Of a DNA stretch of 64,000 bases, positions 1 to 14,842 are shown piece by piece. The position numbers and the translations under genes were made by a program. The DNA is taken from NCBI GenBank assembly GCA_034769895.1, contig CM068367.1, positions 352,501,961-352,565,960 of the forward strand, written 5' to 3'. Within the stretch, counting starts at the first letter, position 1. The number at the start of each line of letters is the position of its first letter. The stretch comes from Magicicada septendecula (lineage: Eukaryota; Arthropoda; Insecta; Hemiptera; Cicadidae). The notes under the pieces are model-generated. The model ran no database searches. It was not told the DNA's origin and saw nothing but the letters and a program-made list of their open reading frames with translations.

Positions 1-1479
1 TTATACCGGAGTCTGTGGCTAAAGCGGCGGAGTATGTGACGATTTCATTACTAAAAATATGTTAATTAATTAAGTTGATAATATATAAGCGGAGAAATTT
101 TAAATTCTTAATAAAATCTCACATTGTAAACTAAATCTTATGGCAATCATTTAATAATAATAATATTTAATATAAGTCTAATAATAAAATTAAATGGGAA
201 TTGAATTGTACAGAAAGGGTAAAGCTTATTAATTATTCCTGCATAAACAGGCGCTGACCAGAATTAACTTGTTTTCTGACCCCTAAATAAACTAAGTATT
301 ATTGTAAATTTGTTATTATTTAAATAATTAAATAAGACCATTGTTACGTACTTTGATAACTTCTGCAACTAAGAATATCACGATTTAATTATTTAATCAA
401 CCGTAGTCCTTTAATTAAAATTAGAAAAACGGAACTACTTTTATGTAGCCTAGTAATTGTCTTGAGATTACTACGCTCCCCTTAACTATTTTCTGCCACT
501 TGGAATGGAGCGCTCACGCCGTAAGCAGCGTAAAGCGTTGTTTCGCTACGTGTATATAAAAATGTGAAAATCTTGATACAATGACTATTTAAATAAGTAA
601 ATTTGTGTGGTGATGACATCTCTCTATATTATAAAATAACGGACTATGTAAATAATACAGTATTACAACCAAGAAGGTGATAGTAAACTAATCTATCATC
701 ATGTGAAGTGAATAACAGTGGAACAAACTTTCTATCTACGTGTTCTAACTACAAGAATTACTAAGAATAACTACAGTCGCCTGAGATGAATGTACCACAC
801 CAGGAATGATTTCACATACTTCTAGAACTTCACCACCACAGTATGATAATGTAACGACTGAACTTCAAGAAACATCAGGAGGACCGAAGAACTAATTCTG
901 CAGCAACTTCAGGAAACACACAGGTGACATGGAGGCTTGTCTTCCATGGTTAAGAGTTACAAAATTATAAACCCCAAAAGACAATTTAAATTATCATATT
1001 AAAGACTTTAAAAATTATGCTATAAATGTAATAACATTAAAGACTTTAGAAAACTGACATTATAGGTAACATGTAATCTAATATTTGTTGTTTTAGAAGA
1101 TTAATAAAAAAAACCATTCTTCAAATGGTTAGAGTTTCAATATTGTACATGGCAAGGTGACCATTTTTCATTTAATATATTTGATCCCGGATCCGTGGAA
1201 TTAATTAAAAAGGATGTACATCATATTTTGAGGCCCCTTTGTAAAGTAGTAATTTATATATTTAATCATATAGTAAACTATATTGTTTGAGAACTTTCAA
1301 TAGAGAACTTAATCACCAAATGTAATAAAGAGATGTCATCTAAGTACCGAGTAAACTGAGTGCATAAATCAACAGTCTTCCCTTCCTAATATCCTGCTAT
1401 AAGAATTGTTTTTATTTGTTGTGATTATTTTCAGTGCTTCACAACGAAGGCAGCCTGTATAATTGGCACATCCAATTAT
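1..1479. other. AT-rich non-coding DNA
   Basis: No open frame with protein-like composition, no splice-flanked exon and no recognisable repeat was seen on either strand. Simple A/T-rich sequence predominates. Confidence 0.5.
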
Positions 1480-2966
1480 TACTGGTTCCCTAAGTTATAA
1501 CTCAAGAGAAGAGGTTATATCTTTTTATATTATTCTTTTAAAGTATAGTTTCAGTTACAGTAGTTGGTGATTGATTCACCTTATATAAATCTCATTAGTT
1601 TACTTGGTTTATTAAACTTCCTTACTCAATTATAATGTTATTTGGACTTCCTTATTTTGGCCTAGATTTTATTATTTTATATATACTGTTTTTCAAATAA
1701 TGTTATTTCTATACTCCTTCTGACTTTCTAAAGTTAACACAATATTAAATAAAATCTTATATAACTATTGGTACATGTAGCAATGTATTCATGCTCATAA
1801 TACAAAAACAATATTGAAAATTAATTTCTAGTCTTTAAAGTTAGGCATTTTAGTTTTAACTATTTTTTAAAAATACATAACAAACATTTTATAAACTAAT
1901 ATAGTATACATACAGAAAAAATTTTAGGCTGTATGGGCACTGTTATTTTAATAAACATTCTTATACTAATTATAATTCTTATTCTATTACCACCTTGAAA
2001 TGTGGAGTTCATTGGCTTTAAAGACAAACATAATTAGCCATTTTTTTTTTTTTTGTTTAACTTAATTTAATTGCAGTCTTTTCTGTTTGTATTGTGTATT
2101 ATATTTTTAATCCCCTGTCACAGTAATTATTCCCCCACCTGCTCTCTTTATCATTTACATTTCAAAGAATGTTTTTTGATAAAAAGTGGCCTCTTCTATG
2201 AAACGTTAAAAATATTTTCACAACAATATTTCATGACATGTTATCTCTGTATTTATATAAAATATAAAAGTTATTTAATAGCACATAGTTCAAGTAACAG
2301 TTACACCTTTACTTGAAGTTTATTATATTTAAATCACTTGCACTGGTTCACTTACACTGTTGGGTCTGATTTATATTTGAGTTCTACAATATTCTAAGAC
2401 CAAACCTTTAGTTATAATGGACTGTGAAGATTTGTTTATTTTATTATATAATAACTTTAGTTGGTGCACTTCTATTCACACTACTAAATACTTTTGTTTA
2501 CAATTAATTTACATTTCTTTGAGGGTTTGGGGTGTTATACTTTCTTTGGGTGACATTAAAATTTGGTTCGGGGTTTGTTATTGTTATTAATAGGTTTATC
2601 ATGGGTATTCCTCGTCGTTCTCCCATCCTACATCTTCTTTTCTTCATTTCTTCCTTCTTGGGTTTTCCAAGGTAATTTGGTTTTATTTTGTCCGTTGGTT
2701 GGTTTGGGGTATCTTCTTTATTACCTGCTCCTAACCTACCTGGGTATTATCCTGATTTTATTTTAGTTTCTTCGGATTTAATTTTCTTGATACTTTATTG
2801 TTGCGTTTTTATGATTTAAGTTCACTTTTTTCCTTTATGGTGGTATTTTTCTTTGATGTTTAATTATTTTCATTTGAATGTTCTTCTGAGTTATTTGTAA
2901 TTTAAATGTAGTTATGATCGTAATGGAATTATTACTTAGTGGATTATCTGTCATGCTACAGATTAT
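1480..2966 (+). repeat. Left arm of a diverged inverted duplication
   Basis: This stretch matches the reverse complement of 5038-6625 over most of its length, by eye roughly 80 percent identical with small indels. Good anchor blocks are around 1520-1640, 2070-2230, 2520-2720 and 2900-2960, each found inverted in the right arm. Short open frames inside it, such as 2071-2316 and 2563-2766, are low-complexity and are not shared intact with the other arm, so I do not regard them as genes. The arms are either two copies of one unclassified repeat in opposite orientation or long terminal inverted repeats of one element. Confidence 0.75.
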
Positions 2967-3145
2967 GTTCAACGTTTGTCCCTCCCCTTCTACCTTCCTA
3001 TTCATTCGGAGGCGCGCGCGGGTGTGTGTATGTGTGTGTGTGTATTTTAATTCTTAGATTTTCGCGGACGTGATATCTTAGGACGCATAGGATAGAATCT
3101 CAGAATGCTTTCCGAAACTTAACATTGAGCTTGGGGTAATCCAAA

Positions 3146-3149
<4 letters not shown>

Positions 3150-3217
<68 letters not shown>
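3150..3217. repeat. (CT)n microsatellite
   Basis: Pure CT dinucleotide run of about 60 bp with one T insertion near its right end. A short alternating GC then GT/AT tract lies just upstream at about 3011-3042. Confidence 0.95.
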
Positions 3218-3720
3218 AGCACGTTCACAACTTAAAACAATAAAATAGTTTTATGAAGTTTATATACATCGTTTATTAGGCACGTTACATCAAAATATAA
3301 GATATTATGCAGAGTCAAAAATCAGAACTAATCGGTACTAGGGGGAGTTCGAGCTATCGATTTTTCGGATTTTCAAACGTAACCAATATATGACAGTAAC
3401 AGTACAAAAAACACAAAAGTGAGTTGCACGGTGTTCAAGCGGTAACTACGTATTTTAAATGTAAATAAATTTAACTTATGTATTTTGCCGTTTGGTATCA
3501 AAAGATAAACACTGATCACTATTATTGTAAAACATAAATACACAATATTATTGTACTACATACAAATCACTCATTATATTATACTATACTAATTTTCCGT
3601 TTACGGTATTTAAAGTCAATACCGGTACAGTTCTTATTTTAAGTAAAATCAAAAATTTAATTAATTTTGTATTACTGTCCGGATTTTCGATACATTATGT
3701 TATATTCTAGTATTCTCTGC

Positions 3721-4093
3721 CTTGGAGCAGAACTAGCCTATGCCCGAATTTAAGTTTTTTTTATTTTTATGAACATTACATTCTATCATTGTGTATCTAT
3801 TGAGTGTAATAGTATTGTAAGTCCAATCTTAAAAAAGAACAATTTATTTTACATAGAATAGAATTAGCCTATGTCCACCATCATAAATTAACTTGGTGCA
3901 GAACTAGCCTATGTCCACTTAAAAACAAATCTTAAAACTTATTTGTATAATAACTAAGATGTGTATAAGAGTATTGGGTATAAAAGTGGGTATAAAACAT
4001 TTGGTGATTTTTCTTTGAAAAACTGTAGACAAACTAAACTTTCAAATTACTCTCCTGGAAAGTTGTGTTTTTGGAAGCTAGTTCTGCTCCAAG
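3721..4093. mobile_element. Small MITE-like element with 17-bp terminal inverted repeats
   Basis: The stretch opens with CTTGGAGCAGAACTAGC and closes with its reverse complement, giving a 373-bp element without coding capacity. Variants of the terminal motif (AGAACTAGCCTATGTCCAC-like) recur internally near 3860 and 3897. No target site duplication is obvious at the ends, so the superfamily cannot be assigned. Confidence 0.6.
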
Positions 4094-4244
4094 ATAGTGA
4101 ATATTATACATAGCCCAATTATATATTAGAACCCCGCTTATTACTCTATCCCATGTAAGACGCACTTTTTGTCTGGTCACTGCACATATCGTATATAGAG
4201 ACTTATTGTAAAAAAAAGTTTATTGCGCTCAAATCCCGCATAAT

Positions 4245-4908
4245 ACTCTGTTTTTTCAATGCGGGAACACGAGAACCTGCAGAATATATTGTTTGACTGG
4301 CTTCATCACGCTCGAAGCTCAACTATTCCCTATTCAAGAAAAGGAGTGTGAAGTAGCACATAAATTAAACACTGAAATATCTGCCTCGAGTAGTTGGTTG
4401 GACAGATTTAAACAAAGATATGGAATCATTTACCACCAGATTTTTGGAGACCCAGTGCCAAAATAGAGTGCTGTCTAATCTAAATTTCTCAGTACAACCC
4501 TGTGGTATATTCAGTGCGAACGGATGTGGTTTGTTTTTTAATCTAATCCTAGACAAATCATACATTTTCAAAGGAAAGTCTCACGGGGGAAAATACTAGT
4601 AAGGACAGAATCACACTGCTCGTTGCTGCAAATTGTGATGGCTCCGAGAAACTCCCTCCAGCTGTGATGAGAAAATCAGCTAAACCACGAAGAAAAACGT
4701 AAAAAACTTGCCACTTGTTTACTGTATAAGAACCAGGTACGCGAATGAATGACCGCCGATTTGTTTGTCGCGACGTTAAAGGATCTGGACAACAAAATGA
4801 TAAAAGCCGGATGCAAGATTCTACAGTTCATAGACAACTGCTCCGCCCACCCTAAAATTGTGAACCTCAAAAATTTGCAGCTTGCCTTTATACCTCATGT
4901 ACAACAAG
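4245..4908 (+). pseudogene. Tigger/pogo-type transposase remnant
   Basis: Conceptual translation over several frames shows pieces of a Tigger-family transposase in the right order. A CENPB-type helix-turn-helix end lies near 4370-4430 (residues like SSWLDRFKQRYGI). A GKSHGGK-like segment lies near 4575, and the DDE-region block MTADLFVATLKDLDNKM with IDNCSAHP lies at 4749-4870. The coding sequence is broken by several frameshifts and stops and ends abruptly after IPHVQQ at about 4908, before the last catalytic aspartate. It sits in the spacer between the two inverted-duplication arms. The N-terminal half of the DNA-binding region is missing or unrecognisable. It is a dead copy. Confidence 0.8.
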
Positions 4909-5037
4909 TAAGTTTCAGCATATGGACTAACATGTATCAGTGAGAGTGATGGGGCAATTCATAATTGCTTCTTCTAACGAAATGTCAGTTGGTGTGAATT
5001 CATACTTGATCGTGTAGAAATTGTGATTATTCACTGT

Positions 5038-6625
5038 ACAGATTGTAGCATGACAGATAATCCACTAAAAATTAATTCCATTAAGATCATAAAAACATTT
5101 AAATTACAAATAACTCAAAGAATTTCAAATGAAATTAATTTAAACTTCAAAGAAAAACACCACTATAAAAGGAAAAAAGTAATTAAATAATAAAAGTGCA
5201 ACACTAAAACGCAAGAAAATTTAAATCTAAAGAAACTCATATATAAATCAGGAGAATACCCAGGAAGTTTAGGAGCAGATAATAAAGAAGATACCCCGAA
5301 ATCAAGAAGGAAGAGGAAGTTTAGGAGCAGATAATAAAAAAGATACCCCGAACCAACCAACGGACAAAATAAAACCAAAGTACCTTGGAAAACCCAAGAA
5401 GGAAGAAGAGAAGAAAAGAAGATATAGGATGGAAGAACTACAAGAAATACCCATTAATAAACCTATTATTAACGACAATGAACCCCAAACCGAATGTTAA
5501 TACCACCAAAGAAAGTATAACACCCCAAAACCTCATAAAATTGTAAATTAATTATAGACGAAAGTATTTAGTAGTGTGATAAGAAGTGCACCAACTAAAG
5601 CTATTATATAGTAAAATAAACAAATCTTCACAGTCCATTATGACTAAAGGTTTGGTCTGAGAATATAGTAAAACTCAAATTTAAGTCAGAACCAACAGTG
5701 TATGTGTACCAGTGTAAGTGATTTTAAATATAATAAACTTCAAGTTAATGTGTAACTATTACTTAAACAAGGTGCTATTAAATAACTTTTATATTTTATA
5801 TAATTACAGAATTAACAAGTGATGAAATATTGAAGTGACAAATATTTCTAATGTTTTATAAAAGAGGTCACTTTTCATCTAAAAACATTCATAGAAATGC
5901 AAATAATAAAGAGAGTAGGTGGGGGAATAATTACACAAACAGGGGATTAATTTAAAATACAATATGAACAGAAAAGACTGTGATTGACTTAAGTTTAATA
6001 AAAACTAATAAATTTTAAATGGCTAATTATGTTTAGAGCCTAGGAACTCCACTTTTCAAAGATTTCTAATAGAATAAGCTTTATATTTAGTGTAAGAATG
6101 TTTAGTTACATAACAGTGTGCATACAGCTTAAAATGTTTATGTATGGATGCTGTACCAGATTATAAAATGTTTATTATGTATGTTAAAAATAGTTCGAAC
6201 TAACATGTCTAACTTTGGAGACTGCTAGTTAATGTTCAATATTATTTTTTGTATTAGTAGCATGAATAATATGCTACAGGTATCAATAGTTATGTAAGCA
6301 ATTTTATTTAATGTTATGTTAACTTTAAAAAGTCAGAGGAGGTGTAGAAATAACTTTATTTGAAAAAACAATATATGTAAGTTACTAAGATCTAGGCCAA
6401 ATAATGAATTCCCAAAAAATAATATAATTGAGTAAATAAGTCTGATGAACCATGTAAACTAATAAGATTTATGTAAGGTGGATCGATCACCAACTACTAT
6501 AACTGATCCTATACTTTAAAAGAGTAATATAAAAAGATGTATTAAATTATTAAAAATTTTCAAAATGTAATAACTAACTATTTCAGAGGAGGAATAGTAA
6601 ATTCATGAATTATAACTAAAAGCCA
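5038..6625 (-). repeat. Right arm of the diverged inverted duplication
   Basis: Reverse-complement partner of 1480-2966. The inner boundary is marked by the shared block GTGGATTATCTGTCATGCTA (inverted at about 5048-5067). A short direct duplication of about 60 bp occurs within this arm only, at about 5263-5355, repeating an AGGAAGTTTAGGAGCAG segment. The open frame 5163-5378 is part of the repeat and is not supported as a gene. Confidence 0.75.
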
Positions 6626-8440
6626 GATAAATTGACAATTTTATAAGAAATTAAGGAAAGATAGGGATTTATATCAGTCTAGAAGTTATTATAATCTTAT
6701 TTATAACACCAAACATGGCTATTATTTTGGACAAGAACAGGAAGCAGATTTTTGGGCCTATATTTCCAAAAAGACAGAAATATGGCAATTTTAACAAAAA
6801 TCTTTATAAATATGGACTATGACATATCAAATTAAACAGAATGAGGTAAATAAACCAATTATGTTGTTAATAGTTCACTAAAGCAATCTATAAACTAAAA
6901 ATATTCTGTATATAATGTATATTATATTCACATGAATAGGAAGTGAAATATATTTAAACAATACTTTTTTCATATTAACTTGGCAAGATATTTCCTGAGA
7001 TGAAGGAAATAAAAGAGTTCTTTATTAACATTCAACGCGAACGGTTGATAGTCGATCGCATTAAGAATCTGTATAACGTACCGAGTAATGGCGTATGAGG
7101 TTATGCATTGAAAACGAGAGTTACCGAATTATTTACTTTAAACATAAAATCAGTGTACTACACCAACACAAAAAGTGAAAACAAACAAAACCTATCAAAA
7201 TATAAGTGAATTCAACCAATAAAACTATACCACATTGATAATTCACTCTACAACGAACTTTAACATTTTTCACCATATACGCTATACAATTGAACACACC
7301 TAACACCAGACAATTAACGCCAGTGAACACAGAACACTTCTTCAGGACATCTTTAACAACACCATAGACAATATACCATATTACGGAGACAATAAAACGG
7401 TAGTGAAGGCGTTTTTATTAACAGAATTTATAACCATCGTTTCTGAATTTTCTTGAACTACGAGACGTGCCGCCATTTTGAGCTCCCGTCATGCAAAGTG
7501 TATATCAGCCGAGAGTCGTCGCCAACTGGATTGGCCTGAATCATTAACTATTATAATATCCATTTGTCATTTATTAATTATTAAGAATTATTTGTACATG
7601 TTATACTTTCTATGCTTGCTCCCTTCTCTGACTATATAATTATACCCGCTAAAAGAACCATTAGTAAAATTTAATATAATATAACCTGTAATTGTAAAAT
7701 CGACCAAGCCCTGTGAAAGAGTCGAACATTTAAACAATATCGATTATAAATCGATCTTTCAAACATATTGTTAATAAATTAAATTAATTCAACTATCTGG
7801 ATTTGAAATTATTTCACATATTAAAATAAGAGTTTGAGTTAACTACAGGACTTACTGGGAGACGACAAATATTAAAAGAAAGTGATATATTGGAGCAGAG
7901 CAGAAAATCGCAAATCGATATTTATAGGAAGACAATCTGATTAACTCCAGATTCATTTAAGGTCAACCAGAAGTGCAAATATTTACTAAATCAACTCACC
8001 GAATTTTAAAATTTTAACGAAACCACAGAAAAAGAATTATTTATAAATTATTAAAACAATAAACAAACAATAATTTTTTTTTTTTGAAAAATTTTTTTTA
8101 AATTAAAATTTTTTTTTGTACAACACAGATATCTTTATTTGTAACAGCGTATAAAACGCGTTTGGTTACAAGATTCACACACGAGGCATTCAACTACAAA
8201 TTATTTTTTTTTTATAGAAATAACTGAATGCTTAATGTTAAGTAAAATAAATTAGTAGTGAAATAAGTTACGTATGAAACAGATGTGAAAGCTTTGCTTA
8301 AAATATTGTACTTAAATGTAGTATTTCGATAAATGTGCGAATGTATATGCGAAAAATATGAACATACAGTTATACAGAATATAGAGTCATCTGTTTAATA
8401 CGCTGTTTTCACGCGGTCCCGTGATGAGCATTATAACGGG
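6626..8440. other. Non-coding AT-rich DNA
   Basis: No exon-like open frame and no element ends were recognised. A/T homopolymer runs are common near 8070-8210. Confidence 0.5.
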
Positions 8441-8442
8441 GT

Positions 8443-10874
<2,432 letters not shown>

Positions 10875-11354
10875 CTTATCTAAAAATGAACTTTTTCTTG
10901 TGAAAACTTACTTTTTCCGTCGGACGCGTTTCGGCGTACGTATCCGCCTTCTTCAGCTTTTAGTCAGACTGCCATCATTTCGTAACGGTTTATACACTCC
11001 GCATTTGCCACACACATACACACAGAAAACCACAGTTACACCAACATAGACACTAATCTCGAAATTTTACGTTACTTACCTAAAGGTCGAAAACTCAACA
11101 CAACTGAACAATACGAAATATATAAACACCACACAACACAACCAAACAACATACTCAACGATCAATTACAATATAAATCACATACACTTTTTGGCACAAT
11201 TTTACAAAAAACAAACATCAAGTTGAATCCCTGCGCCAATCCCCTTCCTCCACACACCACCCCCACTACACCTTCCACACAAAAACCTTTACGCCGAAAC
11301 GCGTCCGACGAAAAAAGTAAGTTTTCACAAGAAAAAGTTCATTTTTAGATAAGT
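10875..11354. mobile_element. Foldback element with about 64-bp terminal inverted repeats
   Basis: The left arm (10875-10938) and right arm (11291-11354) are inverted copies with about one mismatch. Both begin or end with CTTATCTAAAAATGAACTTT and contain CGGACGCGTTTCGGCGT on the inner side. The 350-bp loop is strikingly rich in A and C on the plus strand and holds no open frame. A clear target site duplication was not found because the symmetry continues weakly outside the arms. Near-identity of the arms implies a young insertion or gene conversion between arms. Confidence 0.85.
10923..10960 (-). other. Hammerhead-ribozyme-like core motif
   Basis: Read on the minus strand this is CTGAAGA, then a GGCG...CGCC hairpin, then CGAAAC followed by GCGTC. 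This is the order of the conserved hammerhead core (CUGANGA, helix II, GAAA). Penelope-like retroelements are known to carry minimal hammerhead motifs. A full stem I / stem III arrangement was not demonstrated, so catalytic activity is uncertain. A second, similar motif occurs at 28370-28406. Confidence 0.35.
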
Positions 11355-12701
11355 ATTAAATGTTGTAACTCATAACCGTGTCAGGGTAGACAAATATTTG
11401 TTACGAGTATGGTTTTCAATGCTATGAACGTTCATTTTTTTTTTTTTTTTTTTTTTTATGTTAAACTCACCTTAGACACAGGTATTTCGTATACACTTGA
11501 TCTGGAACTATAATACCCGTAGATTATAGGTCTATAATGTTCTGTAATTCTAGAACTGTCACTACAAGGATAACAGAAAACAAATTTTTAGGAAACTGCA
11601 TACAGTATTCTTACAGAAATTTTAGGAAGTGCCTGTGATTTTAACAAATCTTAAGAGACACGTCATGGCATGTGTGAGAAATCCCGAACATTACTTTGAC
11701 GGACAGTGAAAAATTTATGACATTCCTACAGAAATAACTGTTTCTCTCCATTCAAACTGACTCAATATCTGACAACCGTTCTTACACACTACATTAACGA
11801 GTTCACTGTAGCCATACGGTCTTAACGCCGAGGAGATATTCCATAACTTTCCGTGCACATAGAATAGACAGCATCGCAATCCTCAAAGCGCGCTTGCGTT
11901 TAGTCATACCATAATGCTTATGCTTTCATAACATAACTGTGACCCAAATGATTATGAAAAATCTGCCTGAGTTGAACATTTTCTCCATCCAGTACTGCCA
12001 ATTGGACGTTCTCCCTCCCCCGAAAAAAGAAACAAAAATTCTCTTTGTGTAGTACCATTTTGCACCTTGTAGAATCTCTACTGTATCATGTATCCTTCGG
12101 GAAAACCACTCACGGAGCTAATAACAATAGTAACAATTCATTCCTAATTAAGTTCTAGTGTTAACTAACCAATATGTGTAGAACCGTTCAAGTTGTGTTA
12201 ATGCAAAATTCCTATACTTTTCGAGTAAAAAAACCGCTATTTACACTCACTTATACTGTCGCTATGGTTTGAAATAAAATTAATACCTAATATGTGTACG
12301 GTAATAAATAATAAATTATTATCTAGCAAAATCATGTACATAGATAATTAGTAATGTTTGTAATTATTATACTTAATGAATTACGTACATTGTTTACATT
12401 GACGTACTTGCATTATTTTTCTAATGTAAAAACACGTTTGTGACAACTCTATTGTTCAACTAGCCGAAGTGTTCAACGGAAGAGACGCCACATATTAAGA
12501 AAACTGTTTAATGTAGTATTACTTTTCAGTTGTGAATTCACACAAAATCTAAACTTTACACGTTTCGGGTTGTAGTATCAAGAGACACACAGAATAAAAA
12601 TATAAATATATAAAATTATATAATCACTACATACATATAAATATGAACACTTATTACCAAATTTACCACAACAATAAGAATTGCAGCGCCCACAAGTACG
12701 T
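11355..12701. other. Non-coding DNA downstream of the 12.7-kb gene
   Basis: No exon-like frame. For the minus-strand gene that ends at 12702 this is the 3' side, so part of it is probably 3' UTR. A CCCGAAACGTG motif on the minus strand near 12560 resembles the core right half seen in the hammerhead-like motifs, but the left half is only CTTGATA. Confidence 0.4.
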
Positions 12702-14017
12702 TTACTGAAACGTATAATTAGGAACTCTTTGTCTGGCACGAGCTCGTCTGCACTGATACCCTGGACACCGTTCTGGAGCCGGATGAGACCGGTGTATTAA
12801 GGAAATGTCAGAATTAGAATAAGGTAATGACTTGCAATAGTACTGTGGGTCTCCAACAACGTTGTATTCTTCGTTTCCATTCCGTCTAAAACAACACAGC
12901 CAACCTAACAAACCTTTACGTTTTTTAGGTTTTCTTGGATACATGCCACTACGGTCGTAAAGAGGTTGCCTTATTCTGGAACGGTCCGTATAATTCCCAC
13001 GAAAAGTACCGTCAGGCAAAATGTCCATTGAATACACTGAAGCCGAACGTCTCGTTGGAGACTGCATATTTCTTGCTGCATAGTAATTTTCTGGAGATCT
13101 GCCGTCGAGAAAGATATCTTGTCTGTAGCCATTTTCGTTAGGTAAATAGCGATCGTCAAATAACAGAGGACGCTTAGGTGCTGGTTCGTCAGACATACAG
13201 CAACAGCAAAACGTCTTCCCTATAGAAATCCTAGGGAGTGACGTTAACCTCTCTAGTTCTGAAGGTTCTCTGTAATAAGAGGCATCTACGCTCGGCTCAC
13301 TATCAATGTCATCTGTGTAAAGAAAAATTGCGTTACCTGTAGAAACACATTTTGAAACTTTTTGGACAACTTGGTAACCTGGTTTCACTGATTCAGATAT
13401 TTCTTCTTCAATGGGTTCCAAACGTCTTTTTACACTTTCCATGTCCACCGAATCAGCAGTATACCGTGGTTCTTCTGTAGGTTTTAGAATAGACTTTTGT
13501 TTACGTTTTCCCATGGATTTTAGGCTAGACTTAAGATGTTGTTGCTGTTCTTCGGTGGATATTCGATTAGCATTACTTTTTAAGGCACCAGTGGGTGTTT
13601 TCTTTCTGTGCCTTCCATATATATAATAATCTAAAAGCATTGAAGACGTAACCTCCAGGATCATATTGTTATCATCAAGTTCGTCATCGTCAGCATCGTC
13701 AGTATCTACTTCTTTAGTAGCAACTATGATATCTTCAGTTTCGCCAGCAGCAATTCCATCATCATTAACGTAGTCAAGATCTTCTTCTATAGAGAATAAA
13801 CTGGTTGGCGAATCCGGAACACATGGTTGCGATTCTCGTCTTTCACGAACATATTCCTTTTGGCCACACCCTGTCGCCGGGAGAATTCGTTTTCGTGTAA
13901 TCACCGTTCTTATCGGCAAAGGTTGCCACTCGAATTTTTTTGGGTCGTTCAATTCCATTCCCTTTCTGCTCTTCCTTAAGTACCATTTGGACTTTGATCC
14001 TTTTTTTTGTTGGTCAC
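12702..14017 (-). CDS. Terminal exon of an unrecognised acidic, cysteine-cluster protein
   Basis: A single open frame of about 438 codons ends in TAA at 12702. The exon start is set by a TTTAG acceptor at 14018-14022 after a T/A-rich tract; the frame upstream of it is intron-like. I do not recognise the protein. Visible features, in order, are a basic start, an Asp/Glu-rich stretch (DTDDADDDELDDN), a lysine-rich segment with ILKPTEEP, a CCCC cluster (KTFCCCCMSDEP), and a basic block with a second cluster near the C-terminus (GLLGWLCCF). The paired cysteine clusters beside hydrophobic or basic residues could be S-acylation sites, which would favour a membrane-peripheral protein; that is inference. 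The codon usage and absence of decay argue for a functional host gene. Upstream exons must lie beyond 14017, on the far side of the nuclease-CXC element or outside the window. Confidence 0.8.
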
Positions 14018-14842
14018 CTAAACATAATATATTAATTAAATAAAACATACTTATTTACTTATTAAATGTCAGATAATTTTTACTTTTTTGGACTCTAATA
14101 CTTAATGTTTAATTTGTTATAAATAAAATTTAATATGAATTATGTGTTAGTGAAATAGGCTAAATTATGTTTTAGCGGCATTGTAGCCTTAGATACGGTT
14201 TAACGTCGGTGCAATTTTGGCTACGTAACTATAACGCGTACAGAACTGAAGAAGCGTGACAATGACTGCAACTACTGAATGAATATCCATAGCTGATAAG
14301 ACAAAATACGTACAGCAAAATTGAAAGCTAAAGGCATATGCGCAGAAACCAGTTTTACGTGTAGCTGATAAGAGCCCAGAGAGACGTCGTGTAGAATTAA
14401 TGTACTCAATGTATACTTGCTGGCCTCTTTGGTAGAGGCTTCATTTAATAATAAGACTGTAGATAACAGTTATAAGGGATTTTACCTGCAATTATAGACT
14501 TCACACTTTCACACATATTTTAAAAATTATTTCCGTTCCAAATGAAACTCGTAAACTAACACCTTCGTTACACGCAGGTCAAATATTTTCTGTTGACAGG
14601 TGACGAAGCCAGAAAACTCACACTGATAGAACGAAGTTCCACCTCAACGTAAAACTAAAACAAGTTATAGGCCTAAGCTGATGATCAGTGACGTAAATTT
14701 GTGGTTAATCACATTGCTAATATCATTCACGCTCTCATTGAATGATACTCCTAAACATCTAAAATGAACATGACTGTTAGTTTAAAATAGTATATATTAA
14801 TTTTAGACGCTAGAAAAATTAACTAAATCGTCATTTGCACCA
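14018..14842. other. Probable intron sequence, no exon seen
   Basis: Lies upstream (minus strand) of the terminal exon at 12702-14017. No splice-flanked open frame was found. Confidence 0.4.

Noticed and set aside
12555-12590. Further hammerhead-like motif (CCCGAAACGTG)
   Set aside because: Only the right half is convincing; the CUGANGA box is replaced by CTTGATA.
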